A DNA stretch of 64,000 nt from NCBI RefSeq assembly GCF_009870125.1, contig NC_046683.1, forward strand, positions 11,904,001 to 11,968,000, read 5' to 3'. The stretch is from Drosophila pseudoobscura. Taxonomy: Eukaryota > Arthropoda > Insecta > Diptera > Drosophilidae. Of this stretch, positions 23,078-36,974 are shown one piece after another. How positions within the stretch are numbered: the stretch's first letter is position 1; each line of letters starts with the position of its first letter. Under the pieces are notes generated by a model, which ran no database searches, was not told the DNA's origin, and saw nothing but the letters and a program-made list of their open reading frames with translations. Both the position numbers and the translations under genes were made by a program.

Positions 23078-26000
23078 TATAGGGTTAGCGGATAGCGGAT
23101 TGCAAGGGGCCCTGAGATGATGGCGCGCGTGGGTTAAGCAAATTTCTTGATTTACGTTTTGTTGTTGCCGGTTGACAGGGGACCCGAAACCGGACCCCGA
23201 ACACCGTACCCCCATCAACCGAACCGAAACACCGTATCCAGTTGATTTACACTGAACGAAAAATGCCGCTACAAAAATTGTGCTTTTGCGGTGCCCCTTG
23301 ATCTGGATATGGACATGGATATGGGTTAAGGGGAACCCTTGTTACAAATTTTACAGCTAAGCAAATCGTTGGAATTAATTGCATTGCGATAAGCAGCTGC
23401 CCCTTGGCCCGAAAAACGCCAACATTCAATTAAGTTGTTGAAGAGATCTCATAAGGAGGTTACACCGATCCGATCCCGGTCCCCTGCTCCTCTGGTTGCA
23501 GGTGCAGCTTGCCTGCTTGCTGCTTTCCCTGTGGCTGCCCTGCCACAGAGATGTGCGTGATGTGACCCCGCGCGAGGAAGTGCGAAATCCTCGGCGCACG
23601 GCAGCCGAAAAATGCCAATCACTTGCGGGGCCCCGAGTGCACTCGTAGGGACGGCGACGGGGACCACATTACACACGTCCCCATCAATCCTGAACCCTCG
23701 TGTTCCTGGCTCCCCTTATTCCTGGCCATCCCATCCCATCCCATCTGTGGCACCTGCCACTGAGGTAGTCGCGTGGTAGCATCGCCTCGGGGCCAGGCAG
23801 TTTATGGATATGTTAAATATGGCACTGGGGAACGGGACAGAGCAAGGAGTCTTGCTGGAATCTCTTGAATTCGGCTTAATCTATCATGAGCATGGGGCTA
23901 TTAAGATTCTTCGAATTTCGGTCTCACTTGATACCCTATTCATTGCATTCATTCCACTCGTTCATTCACCAAATAATTTTGGTCACATCTTTTTGCTTGT
24001 CATCCCCTTTCTCTCCATTTCCATTTCCATTTCCTTCTACTAAATTATATTTAGTAATGTTTTTAAATCATTCTTTCTACAAATTTCCTTGATTACAATT
24101 CATGGTGAGACATTTCTTATGTTTCACTTGGTATTTATTCAGTTTCTAATCTGATGTTTTAGCTAAGCATTCGAGAGCCATTGATGTTTCCTTAAGGTTT
24201 TACATTTCCTTTTTTCACGGCATGTTTCTACAGAAACTCCCGGACTTAGTCACAATCTTCGACTCTAATCTATGCTAATTGCTTCTAAATAGTTTGCATT
24301 GAAATAAAATATTGATTTGAATCCTGTTTGAATCACTTCTTGTTTCTCCTTCCCATTACCATTTGTAGCATGTTTAAGCTACTGCTTAGTATTTCTATCT
24401 ACCTATCTACCCATCTATCTATCTAATCTTTCTTATCTTATCTTTCAGCATAATTTCTGCTCCATTTTATCAGCCAGCCATATCTGGCCATAGCAAATCA
24501 TTGGAGAGAGACCAGGAGAGACACCTTTCTTTGACAATCGCCCACAGGCTCCGTCAGTATTTCCATTTTCTAGGCCTATTCCTCTCCTCAGCACTCCAGC
24601 AGCGACTGCATGCCCCATGCTGCATGCCACAATGTCAAATGCACGCAACACCAGCCAAATGCCATTAGCTTCTCTTTCAGCCTCTTGGAAGTTTCGCCCA
24701 CTTTCCGCTGCTCCAAACTCCGTTTCGGGGCCTTTCTCTTTCCCTGTCGCTGTTGCTGTCGCTGTCTCCAGCTCCTCTCTTGCTCCTCTCTGGCTTCGGC
24801 TCTTGCCATCTCTTTCCTGCGCTGCATGCCCCATTACGCTGTCCATTTGAGTGGTCATTATAGTAAATTTGATTTGGACTTGCGTTGCGTTGCTCAAGAG
24901 CAGATCGGAGCCGGAATGGAACACTTGGCCGGCTCTGCCGCAGCCGCTGCCGCCCGGGCCACATCATCAATACCAAAGTGACACAGCTGGAGGTGGGCAG
25001 GAGAGGGGAGAGCGAGAAGGGGGACCCAGGAGGAACCTGAAGGAAGCAGGAAGAGCTGAGGAGCTGGGGAGCTGGAGAGCTGAAATATCGAACACGTAGT
25101 TAATCAATCCATTGGTGGTCCGAAAACACGACGCGCCAGCAATTACTGTTAACTGGATTGTTGCCTCGTTCCTCGTGCCCCGTGGCCCGTGCCACATGCC
25201 CCCTCCCCTGCCTGTCTGTAACGTCTGTACGCACTTTTCGGGGACGGCTGCTGCAACTGCAACTGCAACTGAAACTGGAACATGCTCTGCTCGGAAGGGG
25301 TACCCTCCAACGTGGGCGGCAACATCTCTCACAGTTGGCCAACATTCTATTTTCCATTTCCCTCCCCTCATTTTCCATCAGTGCTCTGCTGTCATTTCTT
25401 TTCCTCTCACTCTCTGAACTGCAATTAAAACGGTTCCTGGGCCACAATTCATTCCGCTGCAAACGTTTTCGCAAAGTAATTATGTTGTCATTAGATTGAA
25501 AAAAGGCCTACGAAAATTCTGGAAAATTCCAGCTGTGGAGGCGTTCAAGTGTGGGTGGATATTCGACTCCGATTTTGGAGTCACGTATGAATTCAGGTCC
25601 CCCGAAATCTGGGCTCAATCAGAATAACAAGAGTTGGTTCAAAAGTTCTTTAAGGTGACCCAAAAACTGACAACTAATGGCTCTCTCTCTCTGTCTGTCT
25701 TTAGGTATTGTTATTCCGAAAAAGGTGGGATCGATTTGTTGGTATCTCAATGTTGCTGAAACCTGCAATGATCCTATCTGATCGAGATGCGGCAGTCTAG
25801 TAGATATGCTTCTTGTCTAACCCTTAGACCTCAGTCAAACATTGGGGCCTTAACTCAGTTCAAAGTTGTGATTATAGCAGAGGTGCTGGGGCTCTTGGGA
25901 TTGCGGAGCGATTAGATTAGTTATGCTTGCCTAACCAGAGAACCGCGATTCATACTCAGGATTCAGATTGTGATTCAAATTCTGGTTGGGGTTGGCGGCA

Positions 26001-27288
26001 GCTTGAAAAGGAAAGTGGGCGGGCTGGCCAGTGGCCCAGGGTCTGCGAGTTGCACACCTTAATTGGCCCCGACCGAAGAGGCAGCTTCTGTGGGGAATGG
26101 GACTGTTGGCCACTTTGCATACACATGCTCGAGCCTGAACCTCGGCATTGGGCCTTTGGGCCTTAGGCCTTTGATCGCGGGATCTTTTGTTGTCGCGTTT
26201 CGCATAATTACGCGCAAAAACATAATTCTAGAGATAATTAAAATTATTAATACGAGTATGTGAGATGGGCCTCCATACCATTCCATTCCATTCCATTCGT
26301 AGGTCCAAAACGCTGCGCAGAAAATGCGTTCAGGCGGCCGTAACTAATAATCCCGTGCATGCAAAGCATAACCCTCTAGGGTTCCAGTTCATCCCTTTCG
26401 GCTATTGGCCAAGAGGCAGGTATCCAGGGATGGTACCGTGAGCTGCAATATCTAGAGGTCTATGATCCAGTCGTGAGGATCACGAGCTGTCGGTATAGTT
26501 TGAGCTTTAGCTTTTAGCTGGCTGGCTTCCAGGGTTTTCCAGATATTCCAGACTATTTTGTCCACCGCTGTTAAGCATCAAAGGTTGTGTCGTGAAGTGT
26601 CGTGACCCGTGAGTGGCGTGATTCGCGCATCTCTAGGATGCCTTAGGCCTCTTAGGCTTCTTCTGCTTCAGTTTTAGCCACTTCCAGTTTGTATTTTTCT
26701 GCTGCTGGTGCTGCTTCTACAACTTCTTGTGGCACTTGCAACCGGCAATCAGCACGCAATTGCGAAATGTTGTTGCCTAATAGAATTTCATGTGCGCATC
26801 GCCTCGACTCCGACTCGACTCGACTCGCATGCAAATTGAGAACAATTATAAAGCAGAGAAAAAACAACGAGAGGCAAAGCGCAGCACAGAAAAGGAAATA
26901 TTTTCATAAAGAAACTTTTCACATTTTCATATTTGTGCACTCTTTTGCTCTTACGTATATATAAATTGTTTTTAATAGAAATAATTGCAGTTGGAGTTGG
27001 GGATCTGGGGATCTATCGCAACAGGCTATTGCCTACGATTACTTGTACAATATTTTGTGGCTACCTCCTCCTCCTCCTACTCCTGATGATGATGATGATG
27101 ATCCCGACTGGGATGTTCGCACTTCGTAATTTCGTAGCAACATCGTTCCAGTGTCGCTCCATAAATTTGATGCCCAATTATTGAAATTGCATTAGAAGTG
27201 CGTAATTGCAACAAGGCAACATTCACTGGACACCTGGACACCTGGCAACACAACACAGAGTTGCATGTTCAATTAACACTTATGTATG

Positions 27289-27313
27289 TCATCGTCATCG
27301 TCATCGTCATCGG
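27289..27313. repeat. (CATCGT)n microsatellite
   Basis: Four tandem hexamers followed by a partial copy. Confidence 0.85.
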
Positions 27314-28063
27314 AAGGTAGATCGGTCGCCTCCTGCTCTCAGGATGAAATTGGTTGGCATTTTGACGTATTATTTACAGCCTGTTAATTGCGTCCATTTT
27401 GCGCCTTATGTGTGGGGCTCAGCAGTGGGCGTGGCTGCTCAAATTAAGGTAGAACGAAGTGGAGTGGAATGCTTCCAATTGGGGTTGTTAGCCACAGGTT
27501 CGTCTTGGTCTCCAATCTCCATATAAACGGCCTTTCATCTGTTTTGTTCCTAAATATTCCCCAATGGAACTCTTCGTTCAATATCTGTTTGGAGCAGGGT
27601 ATGCATTCACCTATCATATTGTTCATTGGGACTACCTTAAGCTCCATCCACATCTCTGGGTTTTTTGCCCATAGAGCATCTCCTAGTCGTTCCGATAGTC
27701 TTCCGCTCTCCCGCTCTCATTCATTTGGTTGCTCTTGTGGGCTTGTTTATTCATTAGGTTCTGCGGAAAAACGTGTTTAATTTGTGACAAAACGAAACGA
27801 AATCTCTCGTCCTTGTCGTCGTCGTCGTCGTCTGCCTGTGGGGCTACTGTCCGATGGCTCATCTGGCTGCTGCGGCTGCTGCTGCTGCTGCTGCCTACCA
27901 TGCCTCATATCAGTGGAATCTCGGCCTGTGCCTCAACCTCAGTCTGAGTCTGGGCCTGTGCCTCAAGCTGAGTCTCAGTCTGGCAAAGCTGGAGGTGCAG
28001 CCCGAGTCTCAGTCGAAGCCTCAGTCTCAGTGAGGCAATAAAAATTTATGAAGCCAGTCGGGG

Positions 28064-28083
28064 GAGAGAGAGAGAGAGAGAGG
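28064..28083. repeat. (GA)n tract, third
   Basis: A ten-repeat AG tract preceded by GGGG. It is of the same class as the GA tracts near 5.4 and 5.7 kb and a candidate GAGA/CLAMP site. Confidence 0.85.
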
Positions 28084-29252
28084 ACAGGGTTCAAGCCACC
28101 GCTTGCCACTTTGGGGCAACAGGAGATCCTCTCGAGATGTGCGTACACACAGCGGACGGCGACTGCGTCAACTGTTCTGCCAAATTAATAAGAATCGGGC
28201 ACATGCATGGGCCATGGGGCATGGGGAACTCGTTTCTCAACTATGCACCCACAAGGCCCCTGCCCCACCGCCCACCGCTCCGCACTGCATCGCCAGCCCC
28301 ATTCCCATTCGCCAGAGCCTGAGCCTTGGCAGATGTCACGACGCGCATTGTCAAACAAGCCCGAAAAAAATCAAAAAAAAAAAGGAAGCCAAACTTCCAC
28401 AACCGAAACATTTGATACCCTTCGAAAAAATCCATCATTCTAAGTATTTGGGATTTATAGAATCTGCGACTATATGTGTGTATATGCTGATTCGATTGAG
28501 GATTGATAGATGATAGAACAAGTTGCCACATGGCTGTACAAATTCTATAAAGTCCGATACCACCTGCAAAGGGTATCCACAAAACGAGGGGGGAACAACA
28601 AAAGCAATGCAAACGCAAAGTTGGCAACATTTTTTCGCTTGGCAGCCACCAAATTGTAACATAAATAGACTGACAAAAGTTAGTTAGAGAAGAGATGGAT
28701 GCAGCAGAGGAGAGCCCCGGAAGAGGAGGAGGAGGAGGAGCAGAGCCAGGAGGATGCGGGGGGTACCTGGAGGTCTCCTCCAAATGCTGCTGCACATGCG
28801 CAGTAACAACCAGCAACAGCAACACTGCAACAGCAACAGCAACAGCAACATAGCAACCGGCAAGAAAAGTTCAACATGGCTCTTGGAGTCGGTTGTTGGT
28901 TGTCGGTCTTGTGGCGACCATGAAAAACGTGACATTTTTATGTTGCAAACTTTAAATCTTTCATATCAGAAAATGAAATGTTGCAATGCAATTGACTGCA
29001 ACAGCAGCAACAACAGCAACAACACGCGCTCTGATGACATTTTGCAGCAACAACACATCCATTCATGTGCACATGTTCTCCTCAGTTCTCTCGGATGGTC
29101 TTTGCTGGGGGGACAGGAACTTCGTTCTGCCTGTGCTTCGAATTGAGTTGGCCAAAATACAATTGCCAATGAAATGTACTTTCCATCTCACTTCCAATTG
29201 AGATCCTAGGCAACAAATGCATTTGTATCAGTTTTTTTTATCGATTTAAATA

Positions 29253-29258
29253 TTTATT
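29253..29258 (-). promoter_or_regulatory. Poly(A) signal of SPEF1-like gene A
   Basis: TTTATT on the plus strand is AATAAA in the direction of transcription, about 140 bases past the stop codon of the CDS at 29398-29790 and beyond the predicted 3' intron. Confidence 0.55.
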
Positions 29259-29315
29259 CAAAAGATTCCGAAAATGTATATACAGTCAATTCCTTAGCCG
29301 TACGCCAGTACCATT

Positions 29316-29385
29316 CTGTAATCAAAAATACAACAAAAGTATTAATTTTAAAATTTAGAATAAAATATATGTGAATGCATGTTAC
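29316..29385 (-). other. Predicted 70-nt intron in the 3' UTR of SPEF1-like gene A
   Basis: Reading the minus strand, the stop codon is followed 12 bases later by GAG|GTAACA (donor at 29385-29384). The segment ends with TTTTGTTGTATTTTTGATTACAG (pyrimidine-rich, acceptor AG at 29317-29316). The length and T-rich 3' end fit the common short Drosophila intron. An intron after the stop codon would be unusual but not impossible. Confidence 0.4.
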
Positions 29386-29397
29386 CTCTCTGTTTGG

Positions 29398-29790
29398 TTA
29401 ATCTCTGCTCTCTTGGAGTGTCCCCTCCTCCCCGCCCTCGACCCTCGGCGGCACATCGGTCATCATCAGCTTGTAGAGCAGCGTCTCGAGGGCCCATCCG
29501 CCGCCGCGGGCCAGTCTGTAGAGGTCCCGTTGGCTCAGGCCCATATTCATACGCTTCAAAGTCCTTATGTTGAATATATGCCAGTTTTGTTTCTTCAGCG
29601 CCACGCTGCTGCGGGCCAAATAGCACCTGAAGTCCACGAGTCCGGGGTGCACCTTGTCGAAGAGTTTTGCCACCGCGAAGGCGTCGCTGAATTCGTTGCG
29701 CGTGCGAAAATTCAGCTCCACCTCATATTTCTTTAACCATTCCTCTAGTGCCTGGCGTTGCTCGTAGTTCAATTCACGAAAGAAAGGCAT
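29398..29790 (-). CDS. SPEF1/CLAMP-like CH_2-domain protein, paralogue A
   Basis: A 130-residue protein that is essentially one calponin-homology-type domain (CH_2, about residues 8-108) of the SPEF1 (sperm flagellar 1/CLAMP) family, whose members bind microtubules and axonemal structures. Visible family marks are W18, the DAFAVAK block at 36-42, HPxLVD at 48-53, NW at 69-70, FNxRxLKR at 73-80 and a C-terminal helix, LETLLYKLM. Vertebrate SPEF1 is longer and has a C-terminal coiled coil, which is absent here. The ATG at 29790-29788 has a good insect context (CCACAATG). The paralogue at 61764-62162 aligns without gaps from residue 1, supporting this start. The tail after residue 110 (GGEEGTLQESRD) is not shared. 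The function is probably in flagella or testis, by inference. Confidence is high that it is a gene. Confidence 0.9.
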   Translation of the reverse strand: MPFFRELNYEQRQALEEWLKKYEVELNFRTRNEFSDAFAVAKLFDKVHPGLVDFRCYLARSSVALKKQNWHIFNIRTLKRMNMGLSQRDLYRLARGGGWALETLLYKLMMTDVPPRVEGGEEGTLQESRD

Positions 29791-30755
29791 TGTGGCTGTA
29801 TGGCTGGATGGCTTCCAAAACTAAACTCAAACTAAATTTTGAAGAACTAAAAGTAATTTTTTCGAAATTTTGTGTTTTTTTTTTTGTTTTTCTGAGGTTT
29901 ATAATGAAGCCGAGAGTGTTCTGAACTAAACTGAGATTTCTGTGGTGCCGTGGTGCTGTGTTGACAGCAGGCTCCAAAAGGTTGCTTGATTGATTTTTTT
30001 GACATAAATATAAAAATGGGAAAATTGTACCTTTAATTCTTGGGCAGCTTACCCTTCAATCGGAACGATTTAATAACTGATTGGCGTGTGGCAATTTGAA
30101 ACGAAAATGGCCCTTAAGAGGGGGATCTTGGGGCTTAAGAAACAAGCAACGACAAATCGGGGGATCAGGGAAGGCTTACAGAGTTCAAAATGGTAAAAAC
30201 TTGTACTGCATTGATTAGCGGCAATGAGAAAGAGAACTCTCCTCGGGGTGGGGTGCCAGTGGGCGGGCTGGTTCCCATAGGGATATGGTGGCTTGTGTGG
30301 AGGAGTGAAGGAGTGAAGGAGTGGTGTTCGCTTTGGCTTTTGGTTCGGTTCTGTCACGGACATTTAATTTATGTTCGGATTTTTTGTTTATTGCGGTACA
30401 CATAAGGAAGACTATTGCGCCGCTCTTTCCTCGTCCTTTCTGGGGCGCTACATTTTTTGGGGTTATATGTGCCAGAGAGCTCGCCACGCTCGACTCTCGA
30501 CTCTGTTCGATTTTGGTTGGTCAGCATCGATAGGCGACTCGCACACAGGGAAGCACAGTGCCACGCATCTATATCCATATCCATATGCATATGCATTGGA
30601 CCCCCCCTCCCCTCCACCAGCAGTAAACGCCCCATCCACCAGGACTCTTCTGCCTCCTTCATTTTCCATTGCTTTTCCTTTACTCTTCCATTTTTTTTTT
30701 TTTTTTTTGGTATTTTTCTTTTTAATTACAAAGCAAGAAACGAGGAAGCACTATT

Positions 30756-30775
30756 TCTCTCTCTCTCTCTCTCTC
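30756..30775. repeat. (CT)n tract
   Basis: About ten CT repeats, i.e. a GA tract on the minus strand, following a T-rich run near 30691-30708. Confidence 0.85.
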
Positions 30776-31528
30776 CCTCTTTATTGCTCTCCATGTGTGT
30801 GTGGAGAGAGCAGGACAACTGAAGTGGGTTAGAAGAGGGTAGCATGTGGCATATGGCATGTGGCATGTGGGTGTGGACGGTTGGGGGTAATGGCTAGTGG
30901 GTGGCAGGAGCTGCGTCAGGGGCAGGGGCAGGGGCAGATGGGCTGCAGCTCCTCTGCAGTGGCAATAATTCGATTAGTGCTTGTGTCTATTTTCAGCCTC
31001 CTCTTCTGCACAATTTTTTTCCCCATCCCCCCATCCCCGCATTCCCCCCACTATCCTTGTGTGTGTGTTGCTGCGCCCAACAGTTTTTCCAGTTTTCTGC
31101 TTGTTTTGCAATTTTTCCCCGGCTATATTTTCCATTCCTTTTTCTTTAGCCATTCATTTTTGTTGTTGTTGTTGTAGTCCTTTCTTTTCTGTTGCTGTTG
31201 TGTGCTGTGGATGTTGCATGCTGCGCTGCGCTGCGCTGCGGCGCCTCGACGTGGATGTGGGGGTTCAGGCCGAACCAGGACTGGGCCGCGCACAGGACTC
31301 TATCGGCGTGGACACCCGCGCCTGGACATTGGTCATCATTCATCAAAGTGAAATGTTGATTTAGTGCTGCGAGGGCTTCGGGGCTGCTGCCTGCTTGCCA
31401 CCAAATGGGGCAGGACACCCACCCATCCACCCATCCAGCAGGAGCAGCATCGGCATTGGGTTGCACTTTTTGTTGTCTTGTTGGGGGGGCGGTGGGATAT
31501 AAGGATTGGGTGTGCGCTATATATCCAC

Positions 31529-31562
31529 GGCTCTGGCTCTGGCTCTGGCTCTGGCACTGGCT
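31529..31562. repeat. (CTGGCT)n hexamer repeat
   Basis: Five tandem hexamers with one CTGGCA variant, opening long frames on both strands. Confidence 0.85.
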
Positions 31563-31660
31563 TGGGCTCTGTCCTCGTCCTGGGCCTGGTGGCGCCATTT
31601 TGTTGCTGTTGTTGCATGTGTGATGAATTGATGCTGTTTATTCGACTGCAAACATAACCA

Positions 31661-31693
31661 GGATGTGGATGTGGATGTGGATGTGGATGTGGA
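31661..31693. repeat. (GTGGAT)n hexamer repeat
   Basis: Five tandem copies of a hexamer, ending in GTGGAGAG. Confidence 0.85.
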
Positions 31694-32509
31694 GAGTGCT
31701 GCTGCAGGGTGTCGTCTACCCACGAGATGGGGCCAGAGATATGTATATAGTTTTGGCCACCCCAATGGGATGGGGCAGGGTCGGGTGGCTTTTCTGCCTT
31801 CTTCCTGTTATGCTTTTTGATTAGCAACAAAAAAAAGATACGTGGAAGACGACGAATAAGGACCAGAAGCCGAAGCCGAAGCAGATGAAGAAAGAAGAAT
31901 TAAAAAATGTCCATTTCTGTGTGTGATAGAGAGCAAAAAAAAAAAGCAACAAATTTAAGGAATATGCAAAGCTGAAGGAAGGATAACCCGGGCTGGAAAA
32001 TGCTCTACGAAACATCTCTTGATGTTTAAAATGGTTACAAAGATGACATTTATAGACCGATAAATGGGTGTATAAATGATGATAGTCCCAACCCAAGACC
32101 TTGAAAGTTTTTTCCTAGAACGAAGAGTCTTTTGGATATAACACACATTTCTAAGGTATTTTATTATAATTATTGCTAATCTTATATCGAGTGAGAGCCG
32201 AGTATCCATAGAATCCGTAGACCCCTTTGTTCACATCCCCCATTTATGAGGGTATACAAATTGCACTATTTTCGCAAATGCAAAAAAACGAACAATTTTT
32301 TTTCCTTCGTTTTCATTTTCTTTATATTTTTTTTTTTTGTGTCTTGTTGTGTGTGGAGGGAGCTGCTCCGTTGGCCAATCAAATTGGTGGAGGCGTTAAC
32401 ATGCATGGGCGTGGCATGGCTGGGCCGATATGTATGGGGACAAAATCGAGGAGCTATAGGTGCAGATATAGCTGCTGGATATTGGGCACATTCGAGTCGG
32501 TTGGGTTAT

Positions 32510-32555
32510 ATGGCGATGGCTATATGGCGATGGCGATGGCGATGGCGATGATGAT
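32510..32555. repeat. (GGCGAT)n hexamer repeat
   Basis: A tandem TATGGCGAT/GGCGAT array ending in GATGATGATG. Confidence 0.85.
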
Positions 32556-35190
32556 GCTGGTCATATGCACATAGGAGCCGGAAAAGGGAAAGGACAAGGG
32601 ACGGGGACTTTGACAAGCTCTGGATGGATATTGATTGAATGGCACCCGCATACAGCTAACACCGCATTGGCAGAGGAGGAGGACTGTGACACCCTCCTCC
32701 ACAGCCCGCCTTTGTGTGCCGTCCCGACCCTCTTTTGCAGGTGAATTTGAATCGGGGTTGCCTTTGTCCGTTTTTCGCCATGTTCTTTTTAATTAACGCT
32801 AATTCCAATTATATATTTCGTTGCTTCTCCTGTCAGAGATTGCAGATGCACCATATGCCATGCCCCACAAGCACCACTCGTGCACTGAGTATTGTTGTGG
32901 GTCCTTCCCATCGAGCATTGTACATACAGCATATATGAATGAGAAGCCATTCAATGCGGTCTAATAGCAGATCATAGCCGGATTAAGTGACTCTTAAAGC
33001 TGCTTAAGAAGTTCAATTATGAGTAAAACGTATATGGTTAAAGGGAGACCCATAGCAAAAGATATTTCTTCTAGAGGGATACAACTCCACCCTGTTCAGA
33101 TGGTACCTCTGAGTTCATAAGTTGACTGATGATATGGGTACCAGAAATGTAGTTCTCGTTCTTCTCTGATTACCATAACCATAACCATATCGTAGTGGTA
33201 TCCCGAAACTCATCGCATCTTCAGTCATGGGGGAGGGTGGGGGAGCTGCATTCAATTTTCTGTTTACCTCTTTTCCTATTTGCCTCCTGCTTCATTTTGC
33301 TGCAAGTTGCGGGCGCCATAAACTTGCGATCGTTTGAGAGATCTGCGAGCGGAAAAGCGAGCATTGCGAATGACATTCGGTGCACTATTTTCCCACTCCC
33401 TCGCTCCCCCACTACCCTATATCTCTCTCCATATCCCTCTCTGTCTCTCTCTTGCTGGTCTTCTGCTCTTCTTTTTCCTCACGTTGCTCTTTTTTGTGGC
33501 TCTTATGCATTCCAATGGCAATGGGGATCGTCGAAAAATGCGCAGATTTTCGTAGCGATTCTCTGCCCTCCCTGATGAGAGGTGGGGCGGGGAGGGGCAG
33601 AGCTTAGGGGGAGTAGGGGCTAGTGGGAGTGGGAGTGGGGCGAGCAGACAAAAAGCGCAGGCGGGTGGGCGCCGTTGGCCCCATCGCGAGAGCCAAGAAC
33701 GTAAAGCATAATAAAAAGTCGTGCCTTACGTGCAGCAGTGCAGGGGCCAGCCCTCCCCTCTCTGTGCCCCAATACCCACACCCAGCCGCACTGCATTACC
33801 CCCCTCCCCCTTGCCGCTGAGCCAATAGCGACCTCAGTTCAAAGCATTTGTTTTACAGGGTAGAATGTGGGGTATATATGGATTTGTTGGAGACAAAATG
33901 CCTATCAAAAATGTCCGCGAATCTTAGAGGCATATTTAATATGTACTTTGATTGATCGAGTCTATACTTCTTTTCCCCTGCACACTCTCTACTTTCGACT
34001 CTGACAATAGGTATCCACACAGCCTATATATTCCATCTTTTGGCCAAGTAAATCCACTTCTATGCTGCACTTTTGCTTTGCTCCTTTTTTTCGGTTGCCT
34101 AAGCAAAACATTTTTAGTGGTTCTGGGCAGGCTAAGTTCTCCCCCTTACCCCTTCCCTCTTCCCGCTTGCCTCTTCCCGCTTGCCTCTTGCCACTATTTC
34201 CCCGTTTTGCCATTTGCCATTCGCCGTTTGCTGTTTTGCCGTTTTTTATGAGCGTCTTAAGGGCACGCACGATTTTTGTGATTTTTGCGTGGCGCGTTTC
34301 ACTTCAGTCGGAGTTTCCAGAGTTCGGGCTCGGGCTTGGACTTAGATCTGGGCCTAGGACTGGGACCAGGCTCTCTGCCGCCCCACCGCTGAGTGCGTTA
34401 TGTGGCACTGATTACCGTTGGCTGTGGCTGTGGACCAGAGGTCAGCACCAGAGTTGAGCCATGAAAATGTTTCCTGGGCTTCGAAAATTGAATTTAATTT
34501 ATTTGTGAGCTTCGCTGTGCGGCATCGCTGGCAGGCAGCACTCTACTCTGATCATTATTATGGCAGAAGGCCGAGACCTTAATTAGCCGAATGGCTTCAT
34601 ATCATACGAGTTTCTTGAGGGTTTTTCTGTTTTTGTGTGGTTTCCGGATAGCGGATTCCAGGATGGGACTTATGCGACAATTTGCGCGCAAAAATAGTTA
34701 GTTTTTCCTTTCCCACTTCCAGACCTGATCGGGAATGTATGCCCCAACAGAAAAGGGGTCCCCGACCATAAGCTGATAGTCCTGATAGTCCTTTCTCTCT
34801 GGAACGCTTCCATCAATCCTCAAAGGCAGGGATTCCCCGGATGCGGCAGGAAGAGTACCCAGAAGTGTAAAGATGGTTAAGATTTTGGGCCTTTGTGTGT
34901 GACTGGATGGGCCGTTTCAGTGCCTGCCGGTATCTGGGGGCTATACGACAGTACAGTACAGCAAATGTGAATTTAGTTGCCACCAAAAAACTGCAGCAGG
35001 CACACGCTGAGAGGAAAAAGGAGCAGCAGGACTAGGGAGCAGGACCAGGACTAGGGAACCCCATTGCAGTCATTCTGTTGGAAGGATGCTTGCCACACAT
35101 TCCCTCGCACTCCACCCCCGTCACCACCACTCTATAAAGCCAGGCATTGTTGGTCCTTCGAGCATTCTTGTAATCCTGTCAGAGAGCACG

Positions 35191-35212
35191 TGTGTGTGTG
35201 TGTGTGTGTGTG
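35191..35212. repeat. (GT)n microsatellite
   Basis: Eleven perfect GT repeats followed by a short GA run. Confidence 0.9.
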
Positions 35213-36974
35213 GGAGAGAGAGTCCTTGCATTTTATTTTCGTTTATCATTTATTTACTACTCAATTTTTCTACTACTTTAGTCGCGCTTCCGCTCCCCGC
35301 CGCGTGCCCCTGCCACACACGCCTCCTCCAGGCTCCAGGAGGGGGAGGTGGACTAGCAGTGTGGCATGCAACTTTGGGGGCCTGGTCTTGGTGTGTCGTG
35401 GTGTGGTGCGGTATGGTGTGGCAGGTTTATTTCGTATGCCAAGTAACGGCAGCTCAGTGCAGCTGCTGCTGCTGCTGCTGCTGTTGCACTGCACGCGACT
35501 TTATCCTTCAAATGTCCTTGCGTGCGTTGCAAACGCCGACGACCATTTTACGTGCCACTCCTCCCTCCTCCTGCTCCTGCTACAGCTCCTCCTGGTCCTG
35601 GCCCAAGTGCACAGGCAGCTGTGGATTTTAATGGCTGCAGCAGCCCTGGGACGAGTCCCCACAGTGTGCCGTTACCCTCCATCCTCACATCCTTGCATTC
35701 GTGATGCCGGGCCTGGCCGGGGTCTGTCCACCGTTGGGTCCCCGCCTGCCCCCTGCCCCCTGTCCCTGTTGCTGCTGCTCCTGACGTGCCTCGTCGCCAT
35801 TTTAATTTTGCCTGCTGCACAACGTCGAATTTTCTAATCTTGTGCGGACTACGGCTCCCCAGTTGCTGCCTCGTCCTGGCTCCTGCCGCTCCGCTCCTCC
35901 TGCTCCCCCTACCCCCACTGATGCTCTTGTTTGTTGCCTGGTTTAGGGGTCGCAGCATTTTGGCGCCAGAGGTCGTATAAAGGACTTTTGCCGCAGGCCT
36001 TCTGCTCCCTACCTCCCTCTCTGTGTGCGTCGTCCGCCTCCTGGACTCCTCGTCCCCTGCCCAAGATGGATGACGTGTCAGTGGGAATTGATGATGCTGG
36101 GGCTGGCCAGAAAACAAAAATGGCGACTTCCGCAGCAGCACCTCCCCCACACAGCACATTCCCGCGTCAGGCCACGAGGCGTATGAGTGATGCAAGCCGC
36201 CCACCAGACCCTCAAATGGATGCATATCCCTCTCTCCTCGTCCCAGTGCCCACAGTGTGTAACCCAGTGGGCGTCAATAGAGGGATTGACTGGAAAGCCT
36301 CGCAAAACAAAATAAATAAATGTACACCATTTCAGGACTCTAGGATGAATAGTTCTACAGGATTAGGTGGCAACATATTGTGGCTACAACATGAAAAGAT
36401 CGGTGGGATTGTCCATGAAAGATTACGAAAGACTTACTCACGGAAACGAGGGGTCTTTGATGCACCTCAGACCAGAAAGAGCTCTTGAGCTCTTGGTTCA
36501 GAAATCTGAACCATTTGGAAGTTCAAACCGAGAAAATGAAGTGAGAATCGGATTCGGAATGGAGGTCCCTTCAAAGACGATGACAGGTCCGTGCCAGACC
36601 CCACTGGGACCCCGAAACTTTATGGCCATTCTGCGTCGTATAGAGAATCAATTTGATGATCGCTGAGGCTAGGGTTCTCGGTTCTCAGTCAACCAACAGT
36701 TTGCCACAAAATCCAATCACAAATTGCCAACGTCGCGTCGTTCAATGTTGTTGTTGTTGCTGTTGTTGCTGTTGGGTGCTTTCGTGGCTGTGGCATAGCT
36801 ATGGCTCCGTGGCAGCCTTGTCGTGGTCATGGGCAGCGACAGCAACAAAAACAACAACAACAGCAACAGCGACAACATGCCGCAAGATTTGCCAAAAGCT
36901 TTTGACCAGCGTCGTCATCTTCATGGTCCGATTTCCTACTCTCAGACCAGGGCCCGCCTGTCGTTCCTCCACCA

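Larger units (their letters stand above)
22379..29229. other. Simple-repeat-rich non-coding DNA
   Basis: No supported gene in about 6.9 kb. It holds GGATCGC repeats at 23029-23077, CCATT repeats near 26278-26300, GAT repeats near 27085-27103, CATCGT repeats at 27289-27313, a GA tract at 28064-28083, GGA repeats near 28727-28740 and CAGCAA repeats near 28800-28850. A 71-codon minus-strand frame at 26652-26867 has a hydrophobic start but begins at TTG and is not called. Confidence 0.5.
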